Below, piece by piece: positions 4,928 through 5,410 of a DNA stretch of 5,410 nt (its first letter is position 1; each line of letters opens with the position of its first letter). A program made the translations under genes and the position numbers. The stretch lies in NCBI GenBank assembly GCA_003567255.1, contig PWZW01000062.1, positions 1 to 5,410 on the forward strand. The letters are read 5' to 3'. The notes beneath the pieces are model-generated. The model was not told the origin of the DNA. It did not search any database and saw only the letters and a program-made list of their open reading frames with translations. This stretch comes from Puniceicoccaceae bacterium. Lineage in GTDB: Bacteria; Verrucomicrobiota; Verrucomicrobiia; Opitutales; Coraliomargaritaceae.

Positions 4928-5410
4928 TTAGTGTGCTTTTTTGAAGCGGTAAACCTCACGGGCGATCACCAGCTCCTCGTTTGCGGGAATGACACATACT
5001 TTGATGCGCGAGTCAGGGGTACTGATCACGCCCTCCGCTCCGCGTACGGTTGCCTCATTTGCCGCCGGATCGATCTTGACGCCCAAATCCTCAAGGCCCG
5101 CACAAACCGCAGCCCTGAGAATGCAGTCATTTTCTCCGATACCCGCGGTGAATGAGATGGCCTCCGCTCCGCCCATCTTAAAGAAGAAAGCCCCGGCCCA
5201 ATGCCGGATGCTCTCAACCAACACATCAACGGCAAACTGTGCAGAGGCATTCCCCTCGGCCGCAGCCTCACGAATATCCCGTGCATCGTTGCTCACGCCG
5301 GAAAGACCAAGCAGGCCACTCTCCTTATTCAGTTGTTGCTCAGCTTCCTCCACCGTTAATCCAAGCATTTTGCAAACGTAGGGAATCGCCATGGAATCCA
5401 GGTCACCCAC
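4928..5410 (-). CDS. ackA: Acetate kinase, C-terminal part (5' end beyond window)
   Basis: Transfers phosphate from an acyl-phosphate to ADP, giving the acid and ATP. About 160 of roughly 400 residues are visible. The frame is open at the right edge, and the GTG at 5410 is an internal valine of the conserved GDLD/GDIDP motif, not a start. Landmarks in order are GDLDSM, ESGLLGLSGVSNDARDIREA (30-49), the nucleotide-binding FTAGIGEN (87-94) and, near the end, VIPANEELVIARE (140-152), whose NEE carries the Mg-binding glutamate. The protein ends in FKKAH. In this locus the substrate is probably lactyl-phosphate, though housekeeping acetyl-phosphate use cannot be excluded. It sits 47 bases upstream of the hexamer gene in the same direction. 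The C-terminus shows no encapsulation helix; the N-terminus cannot be seen. Confidence 0.95.
   Translation of the reverse strand: MGDLDSMAIPYVCKMLGLTVEEAEQQLNKESGLLGLSGVSNDARDIREAAAEGNASAQFAVDVLVESIRHWAGAFFFKMGGAEAISFTAGIGENDCILRAAVCAGLEDLGVKIDPAANEATVRGAEGVISTPDSRIKVCVIPANEELVIAREVYRFKKAH

Noticed and set aside
5408..5410. GTG at the right edge as start of a short acetate-kinase-like gene
   Set aside because: It is the valine before the conserved internal GDLD motif of acetate kinase; the gene simply continues outside the window.

Overview
The window holds one co-directional gene block, all on the minus strand: a large part of a bacterial microcompartment (BMC) locus of the Planctomycetes-Verrucomicrobia (PVM) type. 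In transcription order (right to left) it reads: C-terminal part of acetate kinase, one hexameric shell protein (BMC-H), a pentameric shell protein (BMC-P), a CoA-acylating aldehyde dehydrogenase, two more BMC-P proteins, a long class II sugar-phosphate aldolase, and a malate dehydrogenase that runs off the left edge about ten residues before its expected end. No gene on the plus strand is supported.

The gene set matches the described PVM organelle for L-fucose and L-rhamnose breakdown. The aldolase would split fuculose-1-phosphate or rhamnulose-1-phosphate into DHAP and L-lactaldehyde. The aldehyde dehydrogenase would turn lactaldehyde into lactyl-CoA with NAD+. A phosphotransacylase (PduL, not in this window) would make lactyl-phosphate, and acetate kinase would recover ATP and release lactate. 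The malate dehydrogenase is the likely candidate for NADH re-oxidation or carbon linkage. Three different pentamers would cap the vertices of a shell tiled by the hexamer.

The host is most likely a verrucomicrobium (a marine or algal-polysaccharide-degrading opitute would fit), less likely a planctomycete. This rests on locus type and protein character only; there is no rRNA or other phylogenetic marker.

Gaps between genes are 47, 11, 18, -1 (TAATG overlap), 4, 46 and 69 bases, so a single operon is likely. Most starts lack a clear Shine-Dalgarno sequence. I found no convincing promoter, terminator, tRNA, mobile element, CRISPR array or repeat, and there is no gene-free stretch over 300 bases.

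The system is a known type. The most interesting details are in the cargo enzymes. The aldolase carries a similar amphipathic helix at its C-terminus to the one at the aldehyde dehydrogenase N-terminus. It also has an N-terminal EutT/EutQ-like 'LTPxAR' element and a four-cysteine cluster just before the C-terminal helix.
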